Of a stretch of DNA of 57,020 bases, positions 40,357 to 48,166 are shown one piece after another. The stretch's first letter is position 1. The number at the start of each line of letters is the position of its first letter. The DNA comes from Thioploca sp. (GTDB lineage Bacteria > Pseudomonadota > Gammaproteobacteria > Beggiatoales > Beggiatoaceae). The stretch covers positions 1 to 57,020 of the forward strand of contig JAAUSR010000029.1 in NCBI GenBank assembly GCA_012032555.1. Direction: 5' to 3'. A program made the position numbers and the translations under genes. Below the pieces are notes generated by a model. It was given only the letters and a program-made list of their open reading frames with translations, searched no databases and was not told where the DNA came from.

Positions 40357-41613
40357 ATGATGAACGAATTTACGATAGTTTTTTTAATAGTTTTAGCTGT
40401 AGGAACGAGTTTGCAATTTTGGTTAGCTCGGCGACATATAGCGCATATTCGCTCACATCAACAGACCGTTCCTCAAGCGTTCATTGAAAAAATTACTTTA
40501 GCTGATCATCAAAAAGCGGCTACTTATACCTTAGCAAAAAACCACTTTGGACAACAAATGCTCATAGTTGAAGTAGTCATTTTAATTTTATGGACACTGG
40601 GCGGATTATTAGACAGACTTGACCAAGCTTGGCGAAGTTTGGCGTGGCCAGAACTTTGGACTGGCGTAGCTGTCTTGATTAGCTTTGGATTATTGTCCAC
40701 TTTAATTGATTTACCGGCCCACTTTTATAGTACTTTTCGAATTGAAACTCAATTTGGTTTCAATCGCACCACACCCCGTTTATTTTTTCTGGACACGTTT
40801 AAATCACTCTTCTTGATGTTATTAATTGGTATTCCTTTAATTGCAATCGTATTGTGGTTAATCGAGCATACGGGTTCACTATGGTGGTTAAATGTATGGA
40901 TAGTTTGGTTAGGGTTTAGTCTAATGATGATTTGGGCCTATCCCACTTTGATTGCCCCTTGGTTTAACCAATTTAAACCATTAGAAAATGACGAATTGAA
41001 GCAACGTATTGAAACTTTACTACACCGTAATGGCCTAACCAGTCAAGGTATTTTTGTTATGGATGGTTCTAAACGTTCCGGACATGGTAATGCTTATTTT
41101 ACTGGATTAGGGAATAGTAAGCGGATTGTGTTTTTTGATACCTTACTAGAAGGACTAAATACTGACGAAATAGAAGCGGTGCTCGCTCACGAAATTGGCC
41201 ATTTTAAACGCAAACATTTGCCTAAAAGGTTACTGGGCGTAGCCAGTTTAAGTTTAGTTGGTTTAGCCTTGTTGGGGTGGTTAATTCAACAAGATTGGTT
41301 TTATCATGGTTTGGGAGTAACCACGGCTTCCAACTATATGGCACTGCTTTTATTCATATTAGTTTTGCCCATTTTTACTTTTTTTCTCCAGCCGCTATTA
41401 GCTTGGTTCTCGCGTCGGCATGAATTTGAAGCAGATGATTTTGCCGCTCAACAAGCCAGTCCACTCACTTTGATTCAAGCATTAGTTAAATTATATAAAG
41501 ATAATGCCAGTACTTTGACACCCGATCCGTTATATTCTGCTTTTTACGATTCACATCCCCCGGCACCGGTGCGAATTGCTTATTTATCCAGTAAACTAAA
41601 ACCTTCTACCTGA
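40357..41613 (+). CDS. M48 family (Ste24-like) membrane metalloprotease
   Basis: This 418-residue protein has six or seven membrane spans and the zinc motif LAHEIGHFKRKH. A third glutamate ligand is in RRHEFEADDFA, and a conserved HPPAPVRI segment lies near the C-terminus. It matches the CAAX-protease/Ste24 branch rather than shorter HtpX. It probably handles membrane-protein quality control. It is divergent from orn and precedes a cytochrome c gene by 20 bases. Confidence 0.92.
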   Translation: MMNEFTIVFLIVLAVGTSLQFWLARRHIAHIRSHQQTVPQAFIEKITLADHQKAATYTLAKNHFGQQMLIVEVVILILWTLGGLLDRLDQAWRSLAWPELWTGVAVLISFGLLSTLIDLPAHFYSTFRIETQFGFNRTTPRLFFLDTFKSLFLMLLIGIPLIAIVLWLIEHTGSLWWLNVWIVWLGFSLMMIWAYPTLIAPWFNQFKPLENDELKQRIETLLHRNGLTSQGIFVMDGSKRSGHGNAYFTGLGNSKRIVFFDTLLEGLNTDEIEAVLAHEIGHFKRKHLPKRLLGVASLSLVGLALLGWLIQQDWFYHGLGVTTASNYMALLLFILVLPIFTFFLQPLLAWFSRRHEFEADDFAAQQASPLTLIQALVKLYKDNASTLTPDPLYSAFYDSHPPAPVRIAYLSSKLKPST

Positions 41614-41633
41614 TTATTTAAGGAGTTCAATTA

Positions 41634-42011
41634 ATGAATAGTCACTACCTCTTGTTCGTGAGTTTATTGTTAATTAATACTACTAGCCTAGCAAAGGAGA
41701 CCACACCAACTCCACCGGTAACTTCATCCCCTGAAAAAACCACTTCCACTTCTCCAGCGACAACAGAACCGGATACGGCTGTCCTTGAACAAGGTAAACA
41801 ATTACATAATACCAATTGTGTTAGTTGTCATGATACTAGCCTTTACACTCGTGAAAATCGGATGATTAAGCGTTATGAGAGTTTAAAAACCCAAGTGCAA
41901 CGTTGCGCTACTAATTTAAATAAACCCTGGTTTGATGATGAAGTGGATGCAGTTGCCGCTTATTTGAATACCAATTATTATCTTTTTAAGGAAGAAAAGT
42001 CGCCACAATAA
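41634..42011 (+). CDS. Small periplasmic cytochrome c
   Basis: This 125-residue protein has a signal peptide (YLLFVSLLLINTTSLA) and a Thr/Pro/Ser-rich linker. Its single heme site is NTNCVSCHD, followed by the class-I pattern seen in small c-type cytochromes (RYESLKTQVQRCATNL, WFDDEVDAVAAYLN). The axial methionine is probably the one in RMIKRY, but this is not certain. It is likely cotranscribed with the M48 gene. Its electron partner is unknown. Confidence 0.85.
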   Translation: MNSHYLLFVSLLLINTTSLAKETTPTPPVTSSPEKTTSTSPATTEPDTAVLEQGKQLHNTNCVSCHDTSLYTRENRMIKRYESLKTQVQRCATNLNKPWFDDEVDAVAAYLNTNYYLFKEEKSPQ

Positions 42012-42025
42012 TTAGCTAGATTAAG

Positions 42026-42105
42026 TAGGGTGCTTTAGTGAAGTGTAACGTACCGATTCTTGATTAGGATACGTTACGGCTGACGTCTAAGGTACCCTGC
42101 ACTCG
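42026..42105. repeat. Imperfect inverted repeat element
   Basis: GTAGGGTGCTTTAGTGAAGT-type sequence on the left is mirrored on the right by a stretch ending GTTACGGC to GGTACCCTGC. The pair forms a long imperfect hairpin of about 80 bases directly after the cytochrome gene. It resembles common dispersed repeats carrying GTAGGGTGC arms. Confidence 0.45.
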
Positions 42106-42201
42106 TTGGGTACTTAACCGTAATGACAAAACGTTTGCTATCCTGGGCATCGGCTTGGAGTCGTGCACTGCTCACCCACCCTTGGATTTCTGGTTGACCT
42201 C

Positions 42202-42718
42202 TTACTCAGAACGTTTGAATAACTCCCAGTTAATAGAATTAAAATAGTCCTCCAAGGTTTGTTTTTGACCTCTATTTCAAACGTTCATCTGGTTTTCTCC
42301 AAGCGGATAAAGCTGGGTCTAGCATGTCAAAGGCAAAACCAACCGGAATAGTAACCGAATCACTCACTAGCCATAATTGGAACGGGCACGATCCGATTCA
42401 TCTAACACCAAAATTCCTTGGGTTATTCTATATTGCTTTAAAATTCGCTTAACACTGGCAAATAAAGTGTTTCCAGCGATTTGGGCATGGCGAAAAACCC
42501 ACGAAAGAGTATCTATTTAGAACTTACGCATTGACAACGAGTCGAAATTGTGGATAAAGATGCTCCTTACTAACAACAATTTGTAACGAGTTAGCAAATA
42601 TTAACTTTTTGCATCTTTTGCTGCTTTTGTCAATACGTAAGTTCTAAGTTTGTCAACTAATTTATCGTTGCTGTAAAAATATTTAGGACCTTTGCCCTAG
42701 TAATCGATATAGTTCTAG
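42202..42718 (-). pseudogene. Decayed IS transposase
   Basis: The minus strand reads ELYRLLG, then after a shift GKGPKYFYSNDKLVDKL. It is then interrupted by a 131-base element and resumes in the compatible frame as DTLSWVFRHAQIAGNTLFAS, RILKQYRITQGILVLDESDR and ARS. After an apparent deletion come SDSVTIPVGFAFDMLDPALS and WRKPDERLK. The fragment TLEDYFNSINWELFKRSE ends at 42202. The LVLDESDRARS and PVGFAFDMLDPALSAW blocks are typical of IS4-like DDE transposases (family from memory). Multiple stops, shifts and a deletion mean it is dead. Confidence 0.72.
42517..42647. mobile_element. 131-bp MITE-like element with 21-bp terminal inverted repeats
   Basis: TTAGAACTTACGCATTGACAA at the left end matches the complement of the right end, TTGTCAATACGTAAGTTCTAA, at 20 of 21 positions. 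The interior has no coding capacity. It splits the transposase remnant: removing it allows the flanking codons to join in frame (DKL then DTLSW). This supports a real insertion of a non-autonomous element. Confidence 0.72.
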
Positions 42719-42809
42719 CTGGGTTTCGTTCTACTCGTACCACACTTGCTACACTTACGGTAATGAGCAATAATAAATTATTCAACTACCACCGGAGGAA
42801 GAAACTGAA

Positions 42810-43625
42810 ATGTCTCTAACCTATACCACCAAATGGAAACCACCGGACCATTTTCACGATTCGCTAGAACAACTACCCACTATGTATGACCTACCGAGCG
42901 AAAACCCCGAGGAACCTGGTTTGCCCGATGACTTCCACTATTATCAGCCCCAATTGTTACGGGAAACGTTTTGCCCACCCAACTATTCGTCGGAGCAAAC
43001 TTATGTGGCTACCGATTTAAATCTCTACTATGATCCGCAACACCCCACTTGGTATAAACGCCCGGATTGGTTTGCCGTGTTGGGGGTGCCGAAATTTTAT
43101 CAAGGACAGGAATTACGTTATAGTTATGTGATTTGGCAAGAACAAATCGTACCTTTTATTGTTATCGAAATCCTTTCCGAAGGCACCGAACCGGAAGATT
43201 TAGGTCAAACCGTCCGAGATATCAAACAACCGCCGACTAAATGGCAAGTTTATGAACAGATTTTACAAGTACCATACTATCTCGTATTTAGTCGCGATCC
43301 CAATCAATTACGGGTATTTCACTGGCAAGGCGGACGTTATCAAGTAGTAACTCTTCCCGAGGGAACACTCTGGTTACCGGAACTGCAATTAGGAATTGGC
43401 TTATGGTATGGCGCTTACCAAGGCTTAGAGCGCCACTGGCTGCGGTGGTATGATGCGCAATCTCAATGGATACCCACGCCTCTGGAACAACTCGAACAGG
43501 AACGCCAACGTACCGAACAGGAAAGTCAACGTGCTGAACAAGAACGCCAACGTGCCGAACAGGAGAGTCAACGTGCTGAACGGTTAGCGGCTCAATTAAG
43601 AGCTTTGGGAATTGAACCTCAGTGA
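42810..43625 (+). CDS. Uma2-family PD-(D/E)xK nuclease-like protein, copy 1
   Basis: This 271-residue protein of the DUF820/Uma2 group is abundant in cyanobacteria and filamentous sulfur bacteria. Nuclease-fold landmarks: RPDWFAVLGV, FIVIEILSEG and the lysine of TKWQVYEQILQVPYYLVF. After residue about 235 there is a Glu/Gln/Arg coiled-coil made of seven-residue repeats (QERQRTE, QESQRAE, QERQRAE, QESQRAE), ending AAQLRALGIEPQ. The biological role is unknown; proposals include transposon-associated endonuclease. It has a GGAGGAAG ribosome site. A second copy lies at 44233-45018 in inverse orientation. Confidence 0.82.
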   Translation: MSLTYTTKWKPPDHFHDSLEQLPTMYDLPSENPEEPGLPDDFHYYQPQLLRETFCPPNYSSEQTYVATDLNLYYDPQHPTWYKRPDWFAVLGVPKFYQGQELRYSYVIWQEQIVPFIVIEILSEGTEPEDLGQTVRDIKQPPTKWQVYEQILQVPYYLVFSRDPNQLRVFHWQGGRYQVVTLPEGTLWLPELQLGIGLWYGAYQGLERHWLRWYDAQSQWIPTPLEQLEQERQRTEQESQRAEQERQRAEQESQRAERLAAQLRALGIEPQ

Positions 43626-43652
43626 GATAGAAGAGGTAGGAGGGGGTTAAGC

Positions 43653-44039
43653 TTAGCTACCTCTACCTTTCTGAAGGCACCGAAGCGGAAGATTTAGGTC
43701 AATCGGAAATGGCCTTTCAGATTCTTTAACTTCCGGTGCTCTAGATCTTTGCTCGCTGGCCTCGGTAACTTCTTGAAATACCGCTTCAGGTATATAAATT
43801 ACTTCATCATCATAATCAATGATGGGTATATTGTTTTGGCTTAGATACTCTATAAAACGCCATTTAGACAATCCAGACAGTTCGGTTGCTTTTTCCAGCG
43901 AAAGGATTTTGGTCTGAAAATATTTTAATGCCAGAAGCTTTTTTGATTCGCTTACAATCTGGTCTCTGGTTATACCAACACCGGATAGTGATAAATATAA
44001 ATCTTCTGGTAAATCTATAGTTGCTTGCACCCTTTTCAT
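43653..44039 (-). CDS. UPF0175-family antitoxin-like protein with aberrant tail
   Basis: The first ~90 residues match UPF0175: VQATIDLPEDLYLSLS, KKLLALKYFQTKILSLEKA, SGLSKWRFIEYLSQNNIPI and IDYDDE. These proteins are antitoxins usually paired with a PIN-domain toxin of the DUF3368 type. No toxin gene is present on either side. The family normally ends near residue 90. The last ~20 residues here are encoded by the antisense strand of a Uma2 gene fragment, so the native 3' end has been replaced. Confidence 0.68.
   Translation of the reverse strand: MKRVQATIDLPEDLYLSLSGVGITRDQIVSESKKLLALKYFQTKILSLEKATELSGLSKWRFIEYLSQNNIPIIDYDDEVIYIPEAVFQEVTEASEQRSRAPEVKESERPFPIDLNLPLRCLQKGRGS
43667..43703 (+). 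pseudogene. Uma2 gene fragment
   Basis: CTTTCTGAAGGCACCGAAGC and the following 17 bases match 43173-43209 in Uma2 copy 1 with only a few differences, and encode the same LSEGTEAEDLGQ. It is a detached scrap, left by recombination or deletion. It overlaps the 3' end of the UPF0175 gene on the opposite strand. Confidence 0.65.
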
Positions 44040-44232
44040 TGGTTGCCTTTTTTATCCGATTGTGAAGCTCACGTAGAAAATATCAAAATTGATATCCAAC
44101 GTTAAAACTCCATCCACTAGAAACTGCTGAATGAAAATACTTAAATCCTACTCCAAATATTGATCTTCTATACCCTACGTGAACTTATACACCCTACACG
44201 CTATGCAGACTAACTTACCCTCGTTGGCTCTA

Positions 44233-45018
44233 TCACTTCGGTTCAATCCCTAATGCTCTTAATTGAGCCGCTAATTGTTCAGCACGTTGATGTTCTTGCT
44301 CGGCACGTTGATGTTCTTGTTGAGTTCGTTGTTGTTCGCGTTCTACTGGGGTAGGTAGCCATTGCAGTTGCCCATCATACCATCGTAACCATTGGCGTTC
44401 TAACCCCTGATAATTACCCAGCCACAATCCAATCCCTAATTGAATTTCGGGTAACCACACTCGGTCCGCCTGGGGAGGTAAAGCTTGATAATGTCCAGCT
44501 TGCCAGTGAAACACTTGTAATTCATTAGAAATACGGCTAAAAATAATATAATAGGGAATTTGCAAGATCTGTTCGTAAACCTGCCATTTGGTAGGCGGTT
44601 GCTTAACCTCCCGCATGGTTTGACCTAAATCTTCTGATTCGGTGCCTTCCGACAATAATTCCACTACTAGGAAAGGCGCCACTTCTTCTTGCCAAATCAC
44701 ATAACTGTAGCGTAATTCTCGCCCTTCATAAAACCGAGGGACGCCCAAAACTGCAAACCAATCGGGTCGCTTGTACCAGGTAGAATGGTGAAGATCATAA
44801 TAGAGGTTTAAATCGGTGGCGATATAGATTTGCTCCGGGGGATAATCAGGTGGGCAAAAGGTTTCACGTAAGAGTTGCGGTTGATAATAGTGAAAGTCAT
44901 CAGGCCAACCGGGTTCCTCCGGGTCTTCGCTCGGTAAATCATACATCGTGGGTAATTGGGCTTTGGATAATGGCAAATCCGCCGGCGGTATCCATTTGTT
45001 AGAGCGTATTGGCAACAT
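44233..45018 (-). CDS. Uma2-family PD-(D/E)xK nuclease-like protein, copy 2
   Basis: This 261-residue close paralog of copy 1 has nearly the same sequence (LPTMYDLPSEDPEEPG, KRPDWFAVLGVPRFYEG, APFLVVELLSEG, TKWQVYEQILQIPYYIIF) and the same LRALGIEP ending. Its coiled-coil tail has fewer seven-residue units, pointing to repeat-number change. The two copies form a roughly 800-base inverted pair around the UPF0175 gene. Confidence 0.82.
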   Translation of the reverse strand: MLPIRSNKWIPPADLPLSKAQLPTMYDLPSEDPEEPGWPDDFHYYQPQLLRETFCPPDYPPEQIYIATDLNLYYDLHHSTWYKRPDWFAVLGVPRFYEGRELRYSYVIWQEEVAPFLVVELLSEGTESEDLGQTMREVKQPPTKWQVYEQILQIPYYIIFSRISNELQVFHWQAGHYQALPPQADRVWLPEIQLGIGLWLGNYQGLERQWLRWYDGQLQWLPTPVEREQQRTQQEHQRAEQEHQRAEQLAAQLRALGIEPK

Positions 45019-45129
45019 GGGGGATTTCTCTTAGTTAATAAATTCTTTCGCCATTTTAAATTATAGCTTACCGTAATCCGTTTGAATAATAGCTGTGTGG
45101 GATAGACAGCAATTCTCAATTTAAACCCC

Positions 45130-45627
45130 TTAAGTAGAGTCAAGAATTGGTTGAGTGAGGGTATGGAGCCTAAAGTTCATCAAATGATCCCAGCTCTCCA
45201 AGGGGAGATAGAGCATCAAAGTGCGCAGATGTTCAAAGAAAGTGCGACGAGAAGGTAAGAGAGTGCGTACCGCAAAGTAAGAGGCATCAATCCAGTCAAG
45301 GGTGGTGTGCAACAGCTAAGCGAGTAAAATAAGGGTCGCCAACAGATTGGATAAATGCTGTTGACCAGGGCCAAAGTTATGTTCAAAATGATAGCCATGT
45401 CTCTATAAGCACCTTGTGGTTTTCATTTTCTATTTGCCAGCGGGCGCGGCCGGCGGTAGCAATCTGGGCAACATTGTCGGGGCTCAGATGAGGTGTGGTC
45501 ATCCAGGCGTTTTGGTAGAGGGTTTTACCGGCGCTGGAACTCAGAGTCAGTTCACACCCGTTGAGCATCAACGCATTATCGCCGTCACGTAACGGCAACG
45601 GATTGAGATAGCGCGGTAGCGCGGTAG
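45130..45627 (-). pseudogene. C-terminal remnant of a DDE transposase
   Basis: The minus strand reads YLNPLPLRDGDNALMLNGCE, NAWMTTPHLS and GRARWQIENENHKVLIET. After a frameshift it continues as GYHFEHNFGPGQQHLSNLLA, meets an internal TAG, then reads LLHTTLDWIDASYF and LPSRRTFFEHLRTL and WDHLMNF to a stop at 45130. The ARWQIENEN and NFGPGQQHLSNLLATL blocks are the classic C-terminal third of a DDE transposase group common in proteobacteria. The N-terminal two thirds are gone, cut at the hairpin repeat beginning at 45628. Confidence 0.75.
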
Positions 45628-45716
45628 GCTGGGTTGAGGAACGAAACCCAGCTTATTTAAGACCAACACCATTAGATAATTAATGGTTAGCTGGGTTTCT
45701 CAACCCAGCCTACTCG
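45628..45716. repeat. Triple hairpin repeat, GCTGGGTT family
   Basis: Three hairpins in a row: GCTGGGTT/AACCCAGC at 45629-45653, ACCATTA/TAATGGT at 45668-45687 and GCTGGGTT/AACCCAGC at 45690-45709. The first is a near copy of 28424-28446. A half copy lies at 42717-42735, and a looser relative (GGTTGGGTT stem) at 53636-53664. The unit truncates the transposase remnant. Confidence 0.65.
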
Positions 45717-46420
45717 TGCTGGTGTACGACAGCACCAGTGATAATCAATTCACCATGGGATGGTAATAATCAAAGTTTATTATTCTGGATAGCTAAGCGT
45801 ACATCGGCTACTGCGGAAAGATGTTTTGCTTGTTACCCAACCAGGATGAATTTGGCAGGCTATGTTCACTCTACAAAAGCGATTCGTCAACCAAAAAATT
45901 GCTCAATTGAGGAGTTCTTCGCTCATGATGTTTCGTCATCATTTTATATGACCCGCGCTATATAGAGTTTAATTAATACAATTAATTGATTTATACATAT
46001 TTATATTTTAGCGGGAATTGCTGTATATTTATGTCTTAAGTTGATGGCAGTGGGGCGTCGATTGTTTGGCACTGCCCAATCTCCGCAATATTGTTTCTAG
46101 CCAGGTAAATAGGGTATGCGCCACACGTTCCTTATTGCCAAAATTCATCCTCTTAGTGGCGGACAATGTCTACTTTGCTTGGCTTTCAGGAAAACTGCCA
46201 GAGACATTAAGTCTCGGTGATGAGGAAGGATGGTAGAAGTAATTCTGCCCCCGAACCAGTGCCACCTCATTTGGAATTGGCACAACTACGAATCAATAAC
46301 TTACAATGACTAACCCTGAATTTTTCAGTTCTGAGTCGTTGATTTTTTGTTTCAGGATTTCCAAATGAAGTGACCCTGGTCTCCGGACCCAATCGCGGAC
46401 CGGTTTAATCTTGGTATAAG
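45717..46420. other. Gene-free stretch, about 700 bases
   Basis: I see no supportable gene. A 75-codon frame at 45738-45965 has no ribosome site or family resemblance. A 39-codon minus frame near 46020-46140 (MNFGNKERVAHTLFTWLE) may be a scrap of a mobile-element gene. The stretch probably consists of decayed accessory DNA. Confidence 0.4.
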
Positions 46421-47653
46421 TTATGATATTAATAGACTATAATATTCATTAAAATGTTTAATGCGATCGGTTAAGCCATTTGTGCCGCCATTCACCCTTT
46501 TGGTAATTGTAGTTACTACGTTAGTATTGGCACCTTTGTCAGCGAGATGGTTAAGGGAACGAGTATTCCAATACCATGCGGCAGAAAGAAGCGAATATTT
46601 TTGGGAAACAAGATCTGGATTATCTAAAATATCATCATCTACTGTTTCACAAAACGCTTCGTAATTATATTTACCAGTCAACTGAATGTAACCGCGGCCA
46701 CAATACTTATACCCTTCCCGACTTGCTTCATTTCCATTCCCCATTCGGTTGGCATAAACGCGAGAGGCAATTTTTTCAGGTTGACGAGCATAACACTGAG
46801 CCGTATTTTTATCAGGAAAATACTTTTTGAAAACCTTTCTCAATCCATCAGCAGAGTATTTGAGATTCTCTTGTTTCACTTTGAATCCGGCACTCTCGTG
46901 AGCACACTGCGCTAAAAAGTGTGCCAAACGTAGCGGGGTGTTAATTTGAAACTTTGCTGCACAATCGGGGATTTGGGCCAGTACAGCCTCAGGAACATGC
47001 CCTCTTAATTTACCGAAATTGAGTCCATTAACCTCATCTGCTGTATCAGTGACTGGAACAGCAGCTACGACCTTATCATTCCTAGTCGCTGTGTCATTAG
47101 TGTTCTTAGTGATTGGAACAGCAGCAGATGCTGCTGCACCAGTGACTGGAAAAGTAGATACTACTCTGTCATTCCTAGCCGCTGTGTTATCAGTATCCTC
47201 AGTGACTGGAACAGCAGATGCTGCTGCACTGGTGACCGGAAAAGCAGATACGACTATGTTATTCCTAGTCTCTGTGTCATCAGTGTCCTCATCATCTGAA
47301 GAAAATAATTTATTCCAGGTATGGAAACCGACAACACCATCTACGGTTAAACCATTTGCTTGTTGCCAATTTTTAACGGCTTCTTCTGTGGCTGGCCCAA
47401 ATTTTCCATCGGGGGTAAGCCCTAATTTCTCTTGCAACTCTTTCACCTCGTCACCAGAAGAACCAATCTTAAATGAGAACAACTCATTCCATGTATCACA
47501 CCCAACAATACCATCTACACTTAAGCCGTTGGCTTGTTGCCAATTTTTAACGGCTTCTTCTGTGGCTGGCCCAAATTTCCCATCGGGGGTAAGCCCTAAT
47601 TTTTCTTGCAACTCTTTTACATCATCACCACATGATCCGACTCTTAATAGCAT
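46421..47653 (-). CDS. GH19 chitinase/lysozyme-type hydrolase with two peptidoglycan-binding domains
   Basis: This 410-residue protein has two tandem PG_binding_1 domains (each with VKELQEKLGLTPDGKFGPAT and a DTWNELF/HTWNKLF end) at about 1-115. Then comes an Ala/Val/Thr-rich linker with repeated PVT units and RNDRVVS/RNDKVVA blocks. A GH19 catalytic domain follows (FLAQCAHESAGF with the acid Glu, EASREGYKYCGRGYIQLTG, ITKRVNGGTNG). No signal peptide, as in phage-type endolysins or T6SS-like effectors. The ATG at 47653 follows GGAGG; the ATG four codons earlier overlaps that site. No holin, spanin or immunity gene is evident. Confidence 0.87.
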   Translation of the reverse strand: MLLRVGSCGDDVKELQEKLGLTPDGKFGPATEEAVKNWQQANGLSVDGIVGCDTWNELFSFKIGSSGDEVKELQEKLGLTPDGKFGPATEEAVKNWQQANGLTVDGVVGFHTWNKLFSSDDEDTDDTETRNNIVVSAFPVTSAAASAVPVTEDTDNTAARNDRVVSTFPVTGAAASAAVPITKNTNDTATRNDKVVAAVPVTDTADEVNGLNFGKLRGHVPEAVLAQIPDCAAKFQINTPLRLAHFLAQCAHESAGFKVKQENLKYSADGLRKVFKKYFPDKNTAQCYARQPEKIASRVYANRMGNGNEASREGYKYCGRGYIQLTGKYNYEAFCETVDDDILDNPDLVSQKYSLLSAAWYWNTRSLNHLADKGANTNVVTTITKRVNGGTNGLTDRIKHFNEYYSLLIS

Positions 47654-47968
47654 AATTTCCTCCATTGATTAATTAAACTTTGTTGACATTTCAAACAAAG
47701 TCATTCAAAAATAGCAAGTTACATAAATTAATCCAGAAGAATAATTCATTGATCTGTTTGAATATCGTAGTAATTGTCAACAAAATCTAACTAAAGTGAT
47801 AATTAATGACAAAATAAATTTATATAAATTAATTAAACCCAATTCATCTTGAAATCTAAAGTTTTTGAGGTACGACATAATCCTAAGTTAGTCTTATTCA
47901 GATATCATAATTTTTTGGCGTACAGTGAGTTAAGGGAGTATGAATAATTTTTTGGTACTCTTTACTAA
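47654..47968. other. AT-rich gap of 315 bases
   Basis: No gene seen. The string ATAATTTTTTGG occurs twice, near 47907 and 47944. The gap must contain the promoter for the GH19 gene. Confidence 0.4.
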
Positions 47969-48157
47969 TTACGATTTTATGTTAGGCGAAAATAGCTTAT
48001 CTTCCCATTTCATATGGGATTTAGCCAATACTGATATTAGAGAGATGTTCTTTTGTATTTTGTGTTCAATAGAACTCACTCTGCCCATATCAGCCATGAC
48101 CACCTGACCAAAAAAGCAACTACTAATAACTACCATCAAAACCGCCATTTTTTTCAT
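47969..48157 (-). CDS. Small exported protein next to HTH regulator
   Basis: This 62-residue protein has a convincing Sec signal peptide (MKKMAVLMVVISSCFFG then QVVMA, cleavage likely before Asp). The predicted mature part of about 40 residues contains IEHKIQKNISLISVLAKSH and a basic end (SPNIKS). The ATG is nine bases after the regulator stop, so the two are cotranscribed. No family recognised. It could be a periplasmic effector, a signalling peptide precursor, or a small stress protein. Confidence 0.6.
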   Translation of the reverse strand: MKKMAVLMVVISSCFFGQVVMADMGRVSSIEHKIQKNISLISVLAKSHMKWEDKLFSPNIKS

Positions 48158-48166
48158 AAGAAGTAT

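Noticed and set aside
45738-45965. 75-codon plus-strand open frame
   Set aside because: It lies in decayed repeat-rich DNA and resembles no protein.
47019-47672. Long plus-strand open frame opposite the GH19 gene
   Set aside because: It is a shadow caused by the repetitive linker and duplicated domains; the minus frame has clear catalytic motifs.
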